DNA of 13,685 nt, taken from assembly GCA_965371445.1 (NCBI GenBank), contig CBDUYN010000233.1, positions 1 to 13,685 of the forward strand. The letters are read 5' to 3'. Below the pieces are notes generated by a model that worked only from the letters and a program-made list of their open reading frames with translations, did not search any database and had not been told where the DNA came from. The position numbers were made by a program, and so were the translations under genes. This DNA comes from DASWIG01 sp965371445. Lineage in GTDB: Bacteria; Acidobacteriota; Thermoanaerobaculia; Multivoradales; J023. Shown here in pieces: positions 13,595 to 13,685 of this stretch. Numbering within the stretch: the first letter of the stretch is position 1; each line of letters begins with the position of its first letter.

Positions 13595-13601
13595 TCTACC
13601 A
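13593..13601 (-). promoter_or_regulatory. Extended -10 promoter for the symporter, probably leaderless
   Basis: TGGTAGAGT on the minus strand, the same extended -10 form seen before the antitoxin gene. The expected transcription start falls at about 13585-13587, on or just before the GTG at 13585. The palindrome of the right-hand dispersed repeat lies immediately upstream, in the -35 position. Confidence 0.4.
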
Positions 13602-13674
13602 CCCGGGCTTGAAGGCCCGGGCTATGAGGTCGAAGACGGCTAAAGACACCCTGTGTCAACCTCTAGGTCCAAAT
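13602..13674 (-). repeat. Dispersed intergenic repeat, right copy (inverted relative to the left end)
   Basis: On the minus strand it reads GGACCTAGAGGTTGACACAG, GGTGTCTTTAGCCGTCTT, then a CCCGGGC/GCCCGGG palindrome, parallel to bases 1..73 on the plus strand. The two copies therefore face inward from the window ends. Nothing else is seen between this repeat and the window edge. Confidence 0.75.
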
Positions 13675-13685
13675 CGGCTTCCAGA

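Noticed and set aside
11828..13612. 594-codon plus-strand open frame opposite the symporter
   Set aside because: Charged, His/Arg-rich antisense reading of transmembrane helices; the minus strand shows SSS family motifs.

Overview
This is a GC-rich bacterial window that mixes metabolic genes with an accessory, repeat-rich island. Promoter-like -10 boxes read TAGAAT or TAGAGT. Dispersed GC-rich palindromes recur across the window. Both would suit a high-GC Gram-negative phylum such as Acidobacteriota, but the taxonomic guess is weak. No RNA genes were recognised.

The centre of interest is a diversity-generating retroelement (DGR) at about 1.26-6.5 kb. A 110-bp template repeat (TR, 2421..2530, minus strand) matches two 110-bp variable repeats. 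VR1 (1319..1428, plus) lies in an orphan C-terminal gene fragment. VR2 (3239..3348, minus) is the 3' end of an intact 1086-residue TIR-NACHT-TIR-like-FGE/C-lectin gene. VR1 differs from TR at 14 positions and VR2 at 16. Every difference falls on one of the 22 template adenines, and none on the 88 other positions. The window therefore holds a diversified, NLR-like receptor whose C-terminal sensor tip has been mutated by adenine-directed retrohoming.

The retroelement core looks damaged. The adjacent reverse transcriptase has lost its middle, including the motif A aspartate region, and is frameshifted at the scar. A small helix-turn-helix gene upstream of TR is cut off inside a palindromic repeat cluster, and no avd-like gene is visible. 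The core sits between two converging target ends, each laid out as VR, 43-nt spacer, 8-bp-stem hairpin, then an array of about 32-bp repeats. This gives a mirror-image arrangement.

Left of the island (1..1264) are gene remnants (a kynureninase 3' end and a short-chain dehydrogenase) and a type II toxin-antitoxin pair of the TIGR02574/ParE type. VR1 follows the toxin stop codon directly and in the same frame.

Right of the island is a 194-bp MITE-like element whose terminal repeat supplies the stop codon of an intact kynureninase. Then come a PAS hybrid histidine kinase (plus strand), ATP-dependent PEP carboxykinase and an SSS-family sodium:solute symporter (both minus strand). These look like ordinary chromosomal genes. 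The two window ends carry the same dispersed repeat in inverted orientation.
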